A DNA stretch of 64,000 nt from AC-32 sp038237925 (lineage in GTDB: Bacteria > Actinomycetota > Thermoleophilia > Gaiellales > Gaiellaceae). The notes beneath the pieces are model-generated. The model searched no databases. It saw only the letters and a list, made by a program, of their open reading frames with translations, and was not told the DNA's origin. Position 1 is the stretch's first letter; each line of letters opens with the position of its first letter. Where the stretch lies: positions 62,001 through 126,000 of the forward strand of contig JBBRYF010000001.1 in the NCBI GenBank assembly GCA_038237925.1. Direction: 5' to 3'. Below are positions 44,024-52,962 of the stretch, piece after piece. The position numbers and the translations under genes are program-made.

Positions 44024-44089
44024 TCAGCCGACGCTCCCGCACCGCTCGTGGCGCCAAGCCCAGCCCCAGATGCGCGATGCGAGAGTCAT
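44024..44089 (-). CDS. trpL: trp operon leader peptide
   Basis: A 21-codon ORF reading MTLASRI-WGWAW-RHERCGSVG, with three Trp codons within five positions, starting at ATG 44089 and ending TGA 44024. A purine-rich GGGAG directly precedes the ATG. It lies 30 nt before a terminator hairpin and 62 nt before trpE. This is the layout of ribosome-mediated attenuation: stalling at Trp codons when charged tRNA-Trp is scarce lets transcription continue into trpE. Confidence 0.85.
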   Translation of the reverse strand: MTLASRIWGWAWRHERCGSVG

Positions 44090-44140
44090 CTCCCGCAGGG
44101 TAGGCGCAGCCGGGGCCGGGCGTCAAGCGTCATTCGCGGA

Positions 44141-44710
44141 CTAGGCGTTGGCCGTCTCGGCCGGTTCCGTCTCGAGCAGCTCGACGAAGAGCGCGCGGTA
44201 GTGGACCATCGCCGTGCGCAGATCCTCGGTCGAGGCCTTGCCGCGCTCGTTCGCGGCGGAGATCCCGTGGGCCGCCCGGTAGTTCGAGATCACCTCCGGG
44301 TGGTCCACCGACAGGTCGGCGGCGCGCTGGTCGAAGTCGTCGACCGGGTAGCCGCGGTCGCGCATCACCTGCTGGATCAGCCGATCGGCGTCGCCGACGG
44401 CCGCCTCGGGATCGTCGACGAACTTCGCCTGCGTGTTGTGCCACTCGCTGGCGTAGCGGTCGCGAGCCTGATCCTCGAGCGGCCGGATCTCGAGCTCGTC
44501 GCGCCGCTTCTGGCGCTCGGTGAGCTCCGACTCGGCCTCGCGCCGGCTCGGCGCGTCCGAGACGGTGCGGTCGTACTCGCTGCCGAAGCGGTCCTGCAGA
44601 CCCTTGCGGCGGCGCGTGTTGTAGGCGCTCCAAGCGATCACCGCTCCGATCACGACGGCGGCGACCACGATTGCGATCCATCCCCACGTTGGCACGTCTG
44701 CTCCTTTCAT
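44141..44710 (-). CDS. Membrane-anchored hypothetical protein
   Basis: A 189-residue protein with one N-terminal helix (GWIAIVVAAVVIGAVIAWSA) and a long charged, helical cytoplasmic part (SEYDRTVSDAPSRREAESEL; EWHNTQAKFVDDPEAAVGDA; IQQVMRDRGYPVDDF). It resembles a conserved actinobacterial family of unknown role. ATG 44710 is preferred, with ATG 44722 possible. Transcribed toward the trp leader region. Confidence 0.75.
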   Translation of the reverse strand: MKGADVPTWGWIAIVVAAVVIGAVIAWSAYNTRRRKGLQDRFGSEYDRTVSDAPSRREAESELTERQKRRDELEIRPLEDQARDRYASEWHNTQAKFVDDPEAAVGDADRLIQQVMRDRGYPVDDFDQRAADLSVDHPEVISNYRAAHGISAANERGKASTEDLRTAMVHYRALFVELLETEPAETANA

Positions 44711-44768
44711 CGGACTTTTCACCGCTTCCCGGACGCGGGAACGTCAAACGGCCAAATAGGCTCCGGTC

Positions 44769-45827
44769 GTGGCCGCTCCAGAGTTTCTGCGCCGATTGCT
44801 CACGTCTCCCGGCCCGTCGGGGTACGAGACCGCGGCCGCGGCGGTCTGGCGAGAGGCGGCGTCGGGCTTCGCGGAGGTGACGAGCGATGCGATGGGCTCG
44901 ACGGTCGCGCGCGTCGCGGGAACCGGGGACGGTCCGCTCCTCGCCGTGCTCGGTCACATCGACGAGATCGGCTTGATGGTCACGCACGTCGACGACGAGG
45001 GCTTCGTGTACTTACTGGCTGTCGGCGGCCAGCGTCCCGACGTGCTGCTGGCCCAGCGCGTCGAAATCGGCACGCGGGGAGGCACGGTGCCGGGCGTCAT
45101 CGGGCGCAAGGGTGGCAAGCGCCTCAAGCCGGGCGAGAAGCCCGAGCAGGTCCAGCTGACCGACCTGCACATCGACATCGGCGCCGCCACTCGCGAGGAA
45201 GCCCTCGGGCTGCTACAGATCGGCGACGTCGCGGTGCTCGCCGGCGAGCCGGTGGAGCTCGCGGGAGGCCGCCTGGCCTCGCGCGCGCTCGACAACCGGC
45301 TCGGCGCCTATGTCGCGCTCGAGGCCGCCAGGCTGGTCGCGGAGGCCGGCGGCGCCCCAGGCGACGTTGCGGCCGTTGCGGCAGTGCAGGAGGAGGTCGG
45401 CGACTTCGGCGGTGCCCGCACGACGGTGTTCGCGCTCCAGCCGCAGGTCGCGCTCGCCGTCGACGTGACCGGCGCGACCGACATCCCCGAGGGCGACCCG
45501 AAGACCGACGGCGAGGCGAAGCTCGGCGGCGGCCCGATCATCAACCGCGGCTCTACGGTCAACCCGAAAGTGTTCGACTTGCTCGTCGCCACGGCCGAGG
45601 CGGAGGGCATCCGCTACACGGTCAACGTCTCCGCGGGTGACACGCACACCGACATGGACGCCGCCTACGCGAGTCGGGCAGGCGTCGCGACAGGGCTGAT
45701 CTCGCTCGCGACGCGGTACATCCACTCGCCGACCGAGATCGTCTCGCTGGACGACGTCGAGGCGGCGGTACGGCTCGTCGCCGCCTTTGCGCAGCGGCTC
45801 GAGCCCGGCCTCGACTTCACTCGCTAA
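44769..45827 (+). CDS. M42-family metallo-aminopeptidase
   Basis: A 352-residue cytosolic co-catalytic metallopeptidase (tetrahedral aminopeptidase/glutamyl aminopeptidase class). Ligands are His in LGHIDEIGL, Asp in ALDNRLGAY, Glu in VQEEVGDFGG and His in DTHTDMDA. It removes N-terminal residues from peptides. GTG 44769. It is 10 bp upstream of the thiolase gene, probably the same transcript. Confidence 0.92.
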   Translation: MAAPEFLRRLLTSPGPSGYETAAAAVWREAASGFAEVTSDAMGSTVARVAGTGDGPLLAVLGHIDEIGLMVTHVDDEGFVYLLAVGGQRPDVLLAQRVEIGTRGGTVPGVIGRKGGKRLKPGEKPEQVQLTDLHIDIGAATREEALGLLQIGDVAVLAGEPVELAGGRLASRALDNRLGAYVALEAARLVAEAGGAPGDVAAVAAVQEEVGDFGGARTTVFALQPQVALAVDVTGATDIPEGDPKTDGEAKLGGGPIINRGSTVNPKVFDLLVATAEAEGIRYTVNVSAGDTHTDMDAAYASRAGVATGLISLATRYIHSPTEIVSLDDVEAAVRLVAAFAQRLEPGLDFTR

Positions 45828-45837
45828 AGTTTTCGCG

Positions 45838-46989
45838 ATGACTCGCTCGGTGATCGTCTCGGCCGTTCGCACGCCCTTCGGGAGGCTCGGCGGCGCGCTG
45901 GCCGAGCACCAGGCGACCGAGCTCGGCGCGGTCGCAATCCGTGGCGCGCTCGACCGTTCCGGGGTCGAGAACGAGGAGGTCGAGTACGCGGTCATGGGCC
46001 AGGTGCTCCAAGGCGGCGCGGGCCAGGCCCCGTCGCGGCAGGCGACCGTCGGCGCCGGCCTGCCCGTAGAGCTGCCCTCGGACACGATCAACAAGGTCTG
46101 TGCGTCCTCGATCCGCGCCGTCGAGATCGCCGATCAGATGATTCGCTCGGGCGACGTGCAGGTCGTCGTCGCCGGCGGCATGGAGTCGATGTCGAACGCG
46201 CCGTACGTCCTGAAGAACGCTCGCTTCGGCTACCGGCTCGGCGACGGCACGCTGATCGACCTGATGACCCACGACGGGCTCACCTCGAGCTTCGACAACA
46301 AGCACATGGTCGAGCAGGCCTCGTTCGTCTCGCGGGAGCTCGGCATCTCGCGCGAGGACCAGGACCTCTGGGCGCTGCGCTCGCACGAGCGCGCGGTGAA
46401 GGCGATCGACGAGGGCAAGTTCGAGTCCGAGATCGTCCCTGTCGGCGACGTCGCCGTCGACGAGGGGCCACGCCGCGACACGTCGATCGAGAAGCTTGCG
46501 CGCTTGAAGCCGGTCTTCGACCCGGAAGGCACGACGACCGCCGGCAACGCGCCCGGCGTGAACGACGGCGCTGCCGCCCTCGTCGTCACGAGCGAGGAGT
46601 TCGCCAAGAAGCGCGGCCTCGAGGTGCTGGCGACGATCGTCGCGCAGGGCTACGTCGCCGACGAGTTCGCCTACCTCGCGCGAACTCCGGCCAAGGCAGG
46701 CGCGATCGCGCTGGAGAAGGCGGGGAAGACGATCGACGACGTCGGGCGCGTCGAGCTGAACGAGGCGTTCTCGTCGGTCGTGCTCAACTCGACGAAGCTG
46801 CTCGGCGCCGACCCGGAGAAGGTGAACGTCAACGGTGGCGCGGTGGCGCTCGGCCACCCGATCGGCGCCTCGGGCGGCCGCATCCTCGCGACGATGATCC
46901 ACGAGCTACGCCGCAACGGCGGCGGCCTCGGCCTCGCCGCGATCTGCTCCGGCGGCGGACAGGGCGACGCGCTGCTGCTTGAGGTCTAG
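45838..46989 (+). CDS. Acetyl-CoA acetyltransferase (thiolase)
   Basis: A 383-residue thiolase with the acyl-accepting Cys in NKVCASSIRAVE (about 88), GHPIGASGGR with the catalytic His and the second Cys in CSGGGQGD. It condenses or cleaves acetoacetyl-CoA and related 3-ketoacyl-CoAs. ATG 45838. Followed 1 bp later by a hydroxyacyl-CoA dehydrogenase, forming a butanoate/beta-oxidation pair. Confidence 0.94.
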   Translation: MTRSVIVSAVRTPFGRLGGALAEHQATELGAVAIRGALDRSGVENEEVEYAVMGQVLQGGAGQAPSRQATVGAGLPVELPSDTINKVCASSIRAVEIADQMIRSGDVQVVVAGGMESMSNAPYVLKNARFGYRLGDGTLIDLMTHDGLTSSFDNKHMVEQASFVSRELGISREDQDLWALRSHERAVKAIDEGKFESEIVPVGDVAVDEGPRRDTSIEKLARLKPVFDPEGTTTAGNAPGVNDGAAALVVTSEEFAKKRGLEVLATIVAQGYVADEFAYLARTPAKAGAIALEKAGKTIDDVGRVELNEAFSSVVLNSTKLLGADPEKVNVNGGAVALGHPIGASGGRILATMIHELRRNGGGLGLAAICSGGGQGDALLLEV

Positions 46990-46990
46990 T

Positions 46991-47827
46991 GTGAAGTCCG
47001 AACACGTCGTCGTCGTCGGGGCCGGCCAGATGGGCGGCGGGATCGCGCAGGTCGTGGCCGCGTCGGGGCGGCGGGTCTCGCTCTACGATGCGGCTCCGGG
47101 GGCCGTCGAGCGCGCGCTCGCAACGATGCGCAAGAGCCTGACCAAGCTCGCCGAAAAGGGTGGGCCCGACCCGGACGAGGTGCTCGCCCGCGTCGAGGCC
47201 GTGGACGATCTCGTCCCGGCCGACCTGCTGATCGAGGCCGTCGTCGAGGACGCGGCCGTCAAGGAAAACGTCTTCCGGCGCGCGGACCAAATGCTGCCCG
47301 CTGAGGCCGTGCTCGCGTCGAACACCTCCTCGATCCCGATCAGCTCCCTCGCGGCTGCCACGAACCGACCCGATCGAGTGATCGGCATGCACTTCTTCAA
47401 CCCGGTGCCGGTGCTGAAGCTCGTCGAGGTCGTGCGCGGCCGCGATACCTCGGACGAGACGGCGGAGGCGATCACCGAGCTGGCTCGCGATCTGGGCAAG
47501 ACTCCGGCGGTAGCGAACGACTTCCCGGGCTTCGTCTCAAACCGGATCCTGATGCCCTTTATCAACGAGGCCGTGTGGGCGCTGCACGACGGTGTCGCCG
47601 AGGCGGAGGCGATCGACACGATCGCCAAACTCGGGTTCGCGCACCCGCTCGGACCGCTCGCGCTCGCCGACCTGATCGGCCTTGATACCTGCGTTGCAAT
47701 CATGGAAGTGCTGCGAGAAGGGCTTGGAGACAAGCGCTATGCGCCCTGCCCGCTGCTCGAAGAGCTCCTGAGTGCAGGGAAACTGGGCCGCAAGTCTGGG
47801 GCCGGTTTCTTCATCTATTCGCAGTAA
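46991..47827 (+). CDS. 3-hydroxybutyryl-CoA dehydrogenase
   Basis: A 278-residue NAD(P)-dependent 3-hydroxyacyl-CoA dehydrogenase. Rossmann motif VVGAGQMGGGIAQVVA, catalytic segment IGMHFFNPVPVLKLVEVV with His, and GFVSNRILMPFINEA. GTG 46991 sits 1 bp after the thiolase stop. The short single-domain form matches PaaH/Hbd enzymes that act on short chains. Confidence 0.93.
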   Translation: MKSEHVVVVGAGQMGGGIAQVVAASGRRVSLYDAAPGAVERALATMRKSLTKLAEKGGPDPDEVLARVEAVDDLVPADLLIEAVVEDAAVKENVFRRADQMLPAEAVLASNTSSIPISSLAAATNRPDRVIGMHFFNPVPVLKLVEVVRGRDTSDETAEAITELARDLGKTPAVANDFPGFVSNRILMPFINEAVWALHDGVAEAEAIDTIAKLGFAHPLGPLALADLIGLDTCVAIMEVLREGLGDKRYAPCPLLEELLSAGKLGRKSGAGFFIYSQ

Positions 47828-47877
47828 CGACCGATAGGACTACGCGGAACACCGCGACCGCGAAGGAGGACACCGCC

Positions 47878-48966
47878 CTGCGCCTCTTGCTGGTTGACGA
47901 CGACGACGGTTTCCGGGCGCTGCTGCGCACGACGTTCGAGGCTGTCGACGTGGAGGTCGATGAGGCCGCCGACGCCGCCGCCGCACAGGAGCGGATTGCC
48001 GCCACCCGGCCGGACGCGATCGTGCTCGACGTCAGCATGCCCGGGCTCGACGGCGCCGCCCTCTGTGCTCGGCTGAAGGGCTCGCGCGCAACGCGGGACA
48101 TCCCCATCGTGCTGCTCACGGGGTCTGACATGACCATGGAGGCGACCGCGCAGGAGGTCGGAGCCGACGCACTGCTGTTGAAGCCGTTCAGCCCCCTCGA
48201 GCTGCTCGCGGTCGTCGAGCGCGTCGCCGCCGGTCTGCACGCGATGCCCTTCCGCGCGAGCGGCAAGAAGCAGCCGGGCGAGCAGCTGCTGCTCTACGCG
48301 CGGGACCTGCGCCACCTACTCGAGCTCGAACGTGGCCAGCGGCGCCTCCTTGAATCGGCCTACCACGAGACCGTCACCGCGCTCGCGAGCGCGCTCGAGT
48401 CGAAGGACAGCGGAACCGGCCAGCACTCCCAGCGCGTGCACCACTACGCGCTCGAGCTCGCCCAGGGGACCGCTCCCGAGGTCGCCGAGGACGAGAGCGT
48501 CGCCTACGGCTTCATGCTCCACGACGTCGGGAAGATCGGGATCCCCGACCACATCCTCCAGAAGCCTGGCGCGCTGACCCCTGCGGAGCGGCGGCTGATG
48601 GAGACGCACACAGTCCTCGGCGAGCAGCTCCTGCGCGGCGTCTCGTTCTTGCAGGGCAGCGGGCTTCGCGTCGTCCGCTCGCATCACGAGCGCTGGGACG
48701 GCGACGGCTATCCGGACGGGTTGGTGGCCAAGGACATCCCGGTCGCGGCGCGGATCTTCGCCGTGGCCGACGCGCTCGACGCGATGACGAGCGACCGGCC
48801 CTACCGCGCCGCCATGACCTGGGCCGCCGCCGGACGCGAGCTCGTCTCGCAGTCGGGCAAGCAGTTCGACCCGACCGTGATCGACGCCTTCCGCTCGCGC
48901 GAGCGATCGCTGCGCCGGATTCGCCGCACCCTCAAGGGCGGCGTGCCGCTCGCCTCTGTCGGCTAG
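47878..48966 (+). CDS. Response regulator with HD-GYP domain
   Basis: A 362-residue protein: receiver domain (LLLVDDDDGFRALLR, Asp in AIVLDVSMPG, Lys in LLKPFSP), a helical linker, and an HD-GYP phosphodiesterase (HSQRVHHYAL, HDVGKIGIPDHIL, HHERWDGDGYPDG). It would degrade cyclic-di-GMP on phosphorylation. No ATG or GTG fits the N-terminus. CTG 47878, 8 nt after a perfect AAGGAGG (47863-47869), gives the family start RLLLVDDD. TTG 47887 is possible but starts inside the first strand and lies 17 nt from the ribosome site. Confidence 0.87.
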   Translation: MRLLLVDDDDGFRALLRTTFEAVDVEVDEAADAAAAQERIAATRPDAIVLDVSMPGLDGAALCARLKGSRATRDIPIVLLTGSDMTMEATAQEVGADALLLKPFSPLELLAVVERVAAGLHAMPFRASGKKQPGEQLLLYARDLRHLLELERGQRRLLESAYHETVTALASALESKDSGTGQHSQRVHHYALELAQGTAPEVAEDESVAYGFMLHDVGKIGIPDHILQKPGALTPAERRLMETHTVLGEQLLRGVSFLQGSGLRVVRSHHERWDGDGYPDGLVAKDIPVAARIFAVADALDAMTSDRPYRAAMTWAAAGRELVSQSGKQFDPTVIDAFRSRERSLRRIRRTLKGGVPLASVG

Positions 48967-49391
48967 GCCGACGCCGTGATCACCGGCGTGAGGCTGGTGC
49001 CGGTCTGGTGCCAGAGCACGATCTTGCCCTTCACGACCCGGAAGATCGCCGTCGCCTTCTGACCCGGCCCGTCGCAGCGGCTGTGCGTGCGGTCGCCGAG
49101 GACGAAGGTCGCGGTCGCCGTCTTCCCCTTGCTCTCGATCGAGACGATGCGGCCCGAGCAAGGCAGCTGCGAATTCCAGGCAAGCGCCTGGCCATGCGTT
49201 TTCAGTCGCAGGACGGTGTTGCCCTGCACGACCTGTGCGCCGAGGGCGAAGAGGTTGGCTGCGGTCTCGTTGTCGTCGCTGTTCAACGCCTGGCTCCACG
49301 CACGCACCACGCTCTCTGCCGACGGTGAGCTGCCACCGCAGCCGGCCAGGATCGCGACGAGCACAACGCCGAGCAGCGCTCCGCTCCTCAT
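48963..49391 (-). CDS. NTF2-like lipoprotein
   Basis: A 142-residue lipoprotein (lipobox LAGC, Cys about 18) with a SnoaL/NTF2-like fold (VVRAWSQALNSDDNETAANL, ATFVLGDRTHSRC). Two other Cys could form a disulfide outside the cell. ATG 49391 overlaps the Rieske oxygenase stop (ATGA). Function unknown. Confidence 0.75.
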   Translation of the reverse strand: MRSGALLGVVLVAILAGCGGSSPSAESVVRAWSQALNSDDNETAANLFALGAQVVQGNTVLRLKTHGQALAWNSQLPCSGRIVSIESKGKTATATFVLGDRTHSRCDGPGQKATAIFRVVKGKIVLWHQTGTSLTPVITASA

Positions 49392-50425
49392 GCGAGCGCC
49401 TCGCGGACGAGCCGCTGGAAGTGGGCGAGCAACCGCTCGCTCTCGGGCATCAGGCGGCCCTCGTCGAGGAGGCCCGAGCGCACGCCGGCCTGGACCGATT
49501 CGACGAGCGCTCGGTCTTCGAGCCCGACCTGGTCGTCGAAGGCGAGCAGCTCATCGACCTCGGCGTCCGGCACCTCTTCGGGGAAGAAGTAGTCGAGGAA
49601 GCCGGTCGTCCGCTCCGGCCCGAGCGGCGCCACCGGCCCGACCGCCAGGTTCGGCGGCCCGGGAAGCGCGTAGAGCTTCGTCACCGGCCAGAGCCAGTGG
49701 AACTGCGCCTCGACCGGCCCGCGACCGTTCTTCGTCGGCCCGAACTGGCTCGAGCCGAGGGTGTGAGTCTCCAGCCGGTACGCGTCCGGCGAGACGTCTA
49801 CCACGGCGCTGAAGCCGGGATGGGCCACGGCGCAGTGGTAGCACTCGAGGTAGTTCTCCACCGCGATCTTCCAGTTGCAGTTGAGCTCGAAGTCACTCCG
49901 CCGCCGGAAGCGAAGGCGGTCGATCCCGATCCCGCCCGCGGCCACGAGCTCGGGCAGCGGGCCGAGGGTCTCGGCGAGCGGGGGCGGGTTCACGTCGGTG
50001 TGCACGAAGAGCAGCGGGCCCCAGGCCTCGACCGTCAGCTCGCGCAGCGCGATCTCCTCGACGTTAAGCTCGTGCTTGGCCCGCGGAGCGGCGCGGAGGA
50101 GGCCGTCGAGGCCGTACGTCCACGCGTGGTAGGGGCACTGAAGCGTCTCGCGGTTGCCTCGGCCGGTAGCGACGATCGAGCCGCGGTGGCGGCAGACGTT
50201 CAGCAGCGCGTGCAGCTCACCGTCGCGGTCGCGTGTCACCACCACCGGCACGTCGCCGACGCTGCAGGTGAAGAAGTCCCCCGGAGCGGTAGCCTGCTCA
50301 GCCGGCCCGGCGTACTGCCAGCCGTGCCGAAAGATGCGCTCCTGCTCGAGCCGCAACAGCTCGGGGTCGGAGTACCAGCTCCACGGCAGCGTGCCCTGCG
50401 CGGTCCCTGAAGCCAAACCGGCCAT
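49388..50425 (-). CDS. Rieske aromatic-ring-hydroxylating oxygenase, alpha subunit
   Basis: A 345-residue oxygenase. The Rieske 2Fe-2S ligands are CRHRGS and CPYHAW (about 78-100); the mononuclear iron site is in NWKIAVENYLECYHCAVAHP with the bridging Asp/Glu and two His. Electron donors (ferredoxin, reductase) are not adjacent. Substrate unpredictable; members act on aromatics, choline-like amines and sterols. First gene of a pair with the lipoprotein. Confidence 0.9.
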   Translation of the reverse strand: MAGLASGTAQGTLPWSWYSDPELLRLEQERIFRHGWQYAGPAEQATAPGDFFTCSVGDVPVVVTRDRDGELHALLNVCRHRGSIVATGRGNRETLQCPYHAWTYGLDGLLRAAPRAKHELNVEEIALRELTVEAWGPLLFVHTDVNPPPLAETLGPLPELVAAGGIGIDRLRFRRRSDFELNCNWKIAVENYLECYHCAVAHPGFSAVVDVSPDAYRLETHTLGSSQFGPTKNGRGPVEAQFHWLWPVTKLYALPGPPNLAVGPVAPLGPERTTGFLDYFFPEEVPDAEVDELLAFDDQVGLEDRALVESVQAGVRSGLLDEGRLMPESERLLAHFQRLVREALA

Positions 50426-51056
50426 GACTCTACAGGGCGATCGCCAAAGATCAGCTATCCCGCCGCCCAGTGTGAGGTGACGGAGCGGGCGCAGCCCTGT
50501 CGGTGCGATAGCTCAGATCGGCGCGAAACAAGTCCGAGCTACTCGGTGCATCTATTGACCAGGAGGAGGCCGGGCGACCCCCAGGGGACATGGGGAGAGT
50601 AGGAGCCGCCCGGCTTCCTCTGTCCTTGCCCTCGCGCCCCGAGTTCATGCGGCGCGGTTTGATTGATTCGTCAATCGGGAACAATGTTCTTGGCAGGGCC
50701 TAGGGGGAGAGTCCTGCTGAGGCGGCTTTTCTGTGGCCTGCCCCCGGCGCGCGAGGCGCCTGGGGCAGGGCCGCTCTTTAGACGAGCCGCTAGGCCGTGA
50801 GTGAGCGCTCGACGACTACCAACGGCGGCCGCCGTTGGAACGCAGCCTCGCCCTTCGCGCGAGCCCCCAGTACAGCAACAACCCAGCGGCGACGGCCGCG
50901 GCTACTCCGAACACGATGTAGCCGATCACTTGACGAATCCTTTCGTCCGACTCAGAGGAGCTGCGCCTTGCCCTTCTGGGAGAGGGGATCATGGCTTGGT
51001 ACAGAGGCCGTGACGCCGGACTGAACCAAACCGGCCACGACTATACTCGCGGCCCG
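50426..51056. other. Long intergenic region with several hairpins
   Basis: No convincing protein gene in about 630 bp. Predicted structures: a 14-bp stem (50563-50576 with 50607-50620, one G-U) enclosing a 30-nt loop; GATTGA-TTCG-TCAATC (50661-50676), a perfect 6-bp stem capped by a UUCG tetraloop; GCAGG/CCTGC (50693-50697 with 50713-50717); and an 8+5-bp stem with one mismatch (50737-50750 with 50756-50769). The density of stems suggests a structured RNA or a chain of terminators. No known RNA family was recognised. Confidence 0.5.
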
Positions 51057-52220
51057 ATGGTGTTCGAGCTTTCCGCCGACCAGCGGGAGATCCAGGCGCT
51101 GGCGCGGGAGTTCGCGCAGTCGGAGATCGAGCCCAACGCCGCGGCCTGGGATCGGAAGCACGGCTTCCCGCAGGAGCTGTTCGGCAAGCTCGCGGAGCTC
51201 GGGTTGCTCGGTGTCTGCATCCCAGAGGAGTACGGCGGGGCAGGTGCCGACTTCCTCTCGTACATCCTCGTGCTGGAGGAGCTCTCGAAGGCGGACGCGG
51301 GAGTGGGGGTGACGGTCGCGGTGCACACGAGCGCGGTCACGCTGCCGATCTTGACCTTCGGCACCGACGAGCAGCGCAGCCGCTTCGTGCCTCCGCTCGT
51401 GCGGGGCGAGGCGATCGGCGCGTTCGCGCTCACTGAGCCTGAAGCGGGATCGGACGCCGGCGCGCTGCGCACGGCCGCGTCCCCAGACGGTGACGGGTGG
51501 TCGATCACCGGATCCAAGCAGTGGATCACGAACGGCGGTTTTGGCGGGACCATCCTGCTGTTCGCACGAACGGATCCCGACACGGCGGGCGCAAAGGGCG
51601 TCTCGGCGTTCGTGCTCGACGGCGATCAGGTGCGGGTGACGCGCGAGGAGGAGAAGCTCGGGCTGAACTCGTCGTCGACGGTCGACCTCGCGATCGACGG
51701 GGCGCGGGCCGAGCGCGACCGGCTGCTGCACGAGGAGGGCAAGGGATTCTCCGTTGCGATGGCGACACTCGACGGCGGCCGCATCGGGATTGCCGCGCAG
51801 GCACTCGGAATCGCCCAGGCCGCGTATGACGTGGCGCGGGCGTACGCGCTCGAGCGCCGCCAGTTCGGGAAGGCGATCGCGGACTTCCAGGCGATCCAGT
51901 GGAAGCTCGCCGACATGGCGACGGAGATCGACGCCGCACGGCTGCTCGTGTACCGCGCCGCCTGGCTGAAGCAGGAGGGTCGCCCGCACACCGAGGAGGG
52001 CGCGAAGGCGAAGCTGTTCGCGTCGGAGATGGCGCGGCGGCAGACGGCGGAGGCGATCCAGGTGCTCGGCGGCTACGGGTACACGAAGGAGTTCCCCGTC
52101 GAGCGCTACTACCGCGATGCGAAGATCACCGAGATCTATGAGGGCACGAGCGAGATCCAGCGGCTCGTGATCGCCCGTTCGATCCTCGGCCTCCGCGAGC
52201 GAGAGCTCGCGCAGGGATGA
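51057..52220 (+). CDS. Acyl-CoA dehydrogenase
   Basis: A 387-residue FAD enzyme making 2,3-enoyl-CoA. Conserved ALTEPEAGSDAGAL and KQWITNGG (FAD/substrate loops), the QVLGGYGYTKEFPVERYYRD segment and the catalytic-type Glu in KITEIYEGTSEIQ. This is the short/branched-chain type (about 380 residues). ATG 51057. It fits with the ETF, enoyl-CoA hydratase and mutase genes downstream. Confidence 0.94.
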   Translation: MVFELSADQREIQALAREFAQSEIEPNAAAWDRKHGFPQELFGKLAELGLLGVCIPEEYGGAGADFLSYILVLEELSKADAGVGVTVAVHTSAVTLPILTFGTDEQRSRFVPPLVRGEAIGAFALTEPEAGSDAGALRTAASPDGDGWSITGSKQWITNGGFGGTILLFARTDPDTAGAKGVSAFVLDGDQVRVTREEEKLGLNSSSTVDLAIDGARAERDRLLHEEGKGFSVAMATLDGGRIGIAAQALGIAQAAYDVARAYALERRQFGKAIADFQAIQWKLADMATEIDAARLLVYRAAWLKQEGRPHTEEGAKAKLFASEMARRQTAEAIQVLGGYGYTKEFPVERYYRDAKITEIYEGTSEIQRLVIARSILGLRERELAQG

Positions 52221-52362
52221 GCTTGATGTTGACGCCCGAGACCTGGGTTCCCACCGCCCCCACCCACCGACAGCCTATGGACGGAAATGTCGCGGGTGAG
52301 TCACAGGACCGTGCCGAAAGAGTCTCATCCGTTCCGCCGCGAGCGCGGCCGCGCTGTCATCG

Positions 52363-52962
52363 ATGAGCCCGCGCGAACGCAACGAGCCGGTCCGGCTGAC
52401 GAAGATCTACACGCGTGGGGGCGACCGCGGTGAGACGAGCCTCGGCGACGGCTCGCGCGTGTCGAAGCTCGACTCGCGAGTCGTCGCGTACGGCGCAGTC
52501 GACGAGCTCAACTCGCAGCTCGGCTTCGTGCTCGCGCTCAGCGACCTCGACCCGGCGCTGCGCGAGTCGCTTGCCCACATTCAGAACGACCTCTTCGACC
52601 TGGGCGCCGACCTCTCCGTCCCGTACGAGCCCGGGGGCGAGCGCCTGCGCATCACGCAACCCCAGATCGACGAGCTCGAGCGCCTCTGCGATGAGCACAA
52701 CGAACGCCTCCCCGAGCTGAAGAGCTTCGTGCTCCCGGGCGGCAGCGAGGCCGCTGCGCGACTGCACCTCGCACGCGCGGTGTGCAGGCGTGCCGAGCTC
52801 GTCGCGCTAGCTGCGGAGCAGAAGACGGCAATCAACCCGCTCGCACCCGTGTACCTGAACCGACTCTCGGATCTGCTGTTCATCGTCGCCCGGGAGGCAA
52901 ACGCGGAAGTGGGCGAGCAGCTCTGGCGACCCGGCGGCTCGGGCTCTAGCGAATCGGAGTGA
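52363..52962 (+). CDS. Cob(I)alamin adenosyltransferase, PduO type
   Basis: A 199-residue ATP:corrinoid adenosyltransferase. N-terminal ATP site TKIYTRGGDRGETSLGDG, VDELNSQLG, and C-terminal RLSDLLFIVAREAN, all PduO-family signatures. It makes adenosylcobalamin, the cofactor of the split acyl-CoA mutase encoded at 58.0 and 61.4 kb. The 3' end overlaps the opposite-strand gene by 17 bp. ATG at 52363. Confidence 0.94.
   Translation: MSPRERNEPVRLTKIYTRGGDRGETSLGDGSRVSKLDSRVVAYGAVDELNSQLGFVLALSDLDPALRESLAHIQNDLFDLGADLSVPYEPGGERLRITQPQIDELERLCDEHNERLPELKSFVLPGGSEAAARLHLARAVCRRAELVALAAEQKTAINPLAPVYLNRLSDLLFIVAREANAEVGEQLWRPGGSGSSESE

Noticed and set aside
52221..52362. Cobalamin riboswitch upstream of the adenosyltransferase
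   Set aside because: Only 142 bp, with no B12-box (GCCACTG-like) or long stems recognised.
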